From: Fratercula arctica
Taxonomy: Eukaryota; Chordata; Aves; Charadriiformes; Alcidae
Reading direction: 5' to 3'
Length of the DNA: 64,000 nt
NCBI GenBank assembly: GCA_947846985.1
Contig: CANTUZ010000001.1
Location: 184,100,455-184,164,454 of the forward strand
Positions 62,863 through 64,000 of the stretch are shown here, in pieces; position 1 is the stretch's first letter, and every line of letters begins with the position of its first letter. Under the pieces are notes generated by a model, which was not told where the DNA came from, searched no databases, and worked only from the letters and a program-made list of their open reading frames with translations. The translations under genes and the position numbers were made by a program.

Positions 62863-64000
62863 AACTTTTGGCAGTGTCAAACAGAGATTACAAAATGAAA
62901 CTATGTAAGGAGTAAGGTTAAATATCTGCAGCTTTGAAAATCCAGAGCAGATTTTTACAAAGTAAAAATGGTAATTCCTTAATTTAAAATTTTAGACTGA
63001 TTTAAGGAAAAAAGATCTTTAACAAATTACACACAATGCAATCCTGTTTCCAAAAGCAGCTCAGAGTGATCCTTCTTAACTTGGTGAAAACCACTAGCTG
63101 TGCCAAGGCTGAATCATCTAGTGTAAATAAGAAATCATGTTACAAGTATTATTGGCTGGGCAAAACTTTGTCCTATCACGTGCTTTGACATGAAATGCAA
63201 CTTTCATTTTCACAGTCTGTTTTTATAGCACATATCCTAACAGGAATCAAATCTCTTCTCCAGATCCTCAAACATCAGTGAAGTGAATGAGGTACGCTGA
63301 TTTACTCTGTTAGCAAGAAAAAGTTTTGGCGCTTTTTGTGGCATTATCAATCCCTTGAGGTATCCGGTAACCTTGTGTATTTGCACTACAATATTTAGCT
63401 CCAGTATTTTGCATTGAACTGTGTATTTGTAAAAAGGAGCATTCAGAGTTTCCTCATCTACTGAGTCAGTGGGTCATGTGACATAATAACTTAAAACCCA
63501 TTGCTCCCGTATTTAAATATTACTGCTTTGGGAGGTTAATTCAGGAAACATTACATGGATTATTCACACACACAAAAAAACATTTACACTTTCATGAGCA
63601 GGAACAATCAAATATAATAAGATTGAGGTTATTTATGCTTCAATAAAAACCTTTACAAGATGGTTGATAGTTGCTTTGCCCTCCTATCCAAAGGTATTAC
63701 AATTAAGAATGAATTTTTCTCTATTGCCATTACAAGCAAATTGTAATGCTTGCCAAATTTGCAGAACACATCTATAGAACATTATTCATTGTAGCACTTA
63801 ATACTAACATGTAACGAACCACATTTGCATTTTTTTCATTAGCTACAGTTCCTGTATTTCTTCAGTGATATCTTAATTATTCTTGAAGTATAATGTCCTA
63901 CTTCAGTATAAAATCCAATGTGAGTTTGTTGTTGGAGTCTTGTTTAAAGAAACTTCTCTTTCTACGTCTATTTTTGGAATTGCGCCCAGCCAGTTTCATG

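Larger units (their letters stand above)
56613..64000. other. AT-rich stretch without recognised genes
   Basis: It contains A runs at 56955-56975 and near 58192-58208, a 24-base T run at 60154-60177, and a 25-base C run at 62838-62862. One candidate exon (60182-60265) is listed separately. The remaining open frames are short and do not resemble known proteins. Confidence 0.5.

Noticed and set aside
1..64000. CRISPR arrays, bacterial operons, rRNA or tRNA genes
   Set aside because: None is present; the repeats are vertebrate retroelements and microsatellites, and no tRNA cloverleaf or rRNA sequence was recognised.

Overview
The window looks like intergenic or intronic DNA from a bird. It is AT-rich and holds no host gene I can name. 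The lineage evidence comes from repeats: at least five CR1 retrotransposon copies, several ending in the avian-type ATTCTATG or TTCTA tail or carrying CR1 reverse-transcriptase motifs, and two LTR insertions of ERVL type with 5-bp target duplications. The exact bird order cannot be read from this sequence.

The main object is a nearly complete endogenous retrovirus at 18205-24415 (6,211 bp, + strand). It is flanked by the duplication GAAGT and has LTRs of 336 and 337 bp. Its order is 5' LTR, tRNA-Lys-like primer site, a 161-residue hydrophobic leader ORF, gag, protease, reverse transcriptase, RNase H, integrase, a short tail with one hydrophobic stretch, and 3' LTR. There is no env of normal size. 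The pol motifs and the 5-bp duplication point to the class III (ERVL, spuma-like) group. The copy is broken: gag changes frame once, gag and protease are divided by a UAG codon, two further TGA codons lie in RT and integrase, and a frame change sits at the end of RNase H.

The most unusual part is the leader ORF between the primer site and gag. It encodes about four membrane segments, is in the same frame as gag, and ends six bases before the gag ATG. Its stop codon lies inside a strong splice-donor-like sequence. I do not recognise it from ERVL elements. The frame change in gag occurs at a CCC TGA T sequence, the same geometry as the antizyme +1 frameshift site, although a simple one-base insertion is an equally fair reading.

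Other elements: CR1 fragments on + (7690-7986, 12515-12978, 54976-55027) and on - (50337-51035, 55407-56612); a solo LTR of 724 bp at 13997-14720 with its own 5-bp duplication ACTAT; a possible MIR/L2-like relic at about 39335-39475; a 111-bp pure pyrimidine microsatellite 277 bp upstream of the provirus; and a 25-base C run at 62838. Two possible exons (40313-40497 and 60182-60265) and one CTCF-like site (36428-36443) are offered at low confidence. The remaining long stretches show only short AT-rich or homopolymer tracts and chance ORFs.
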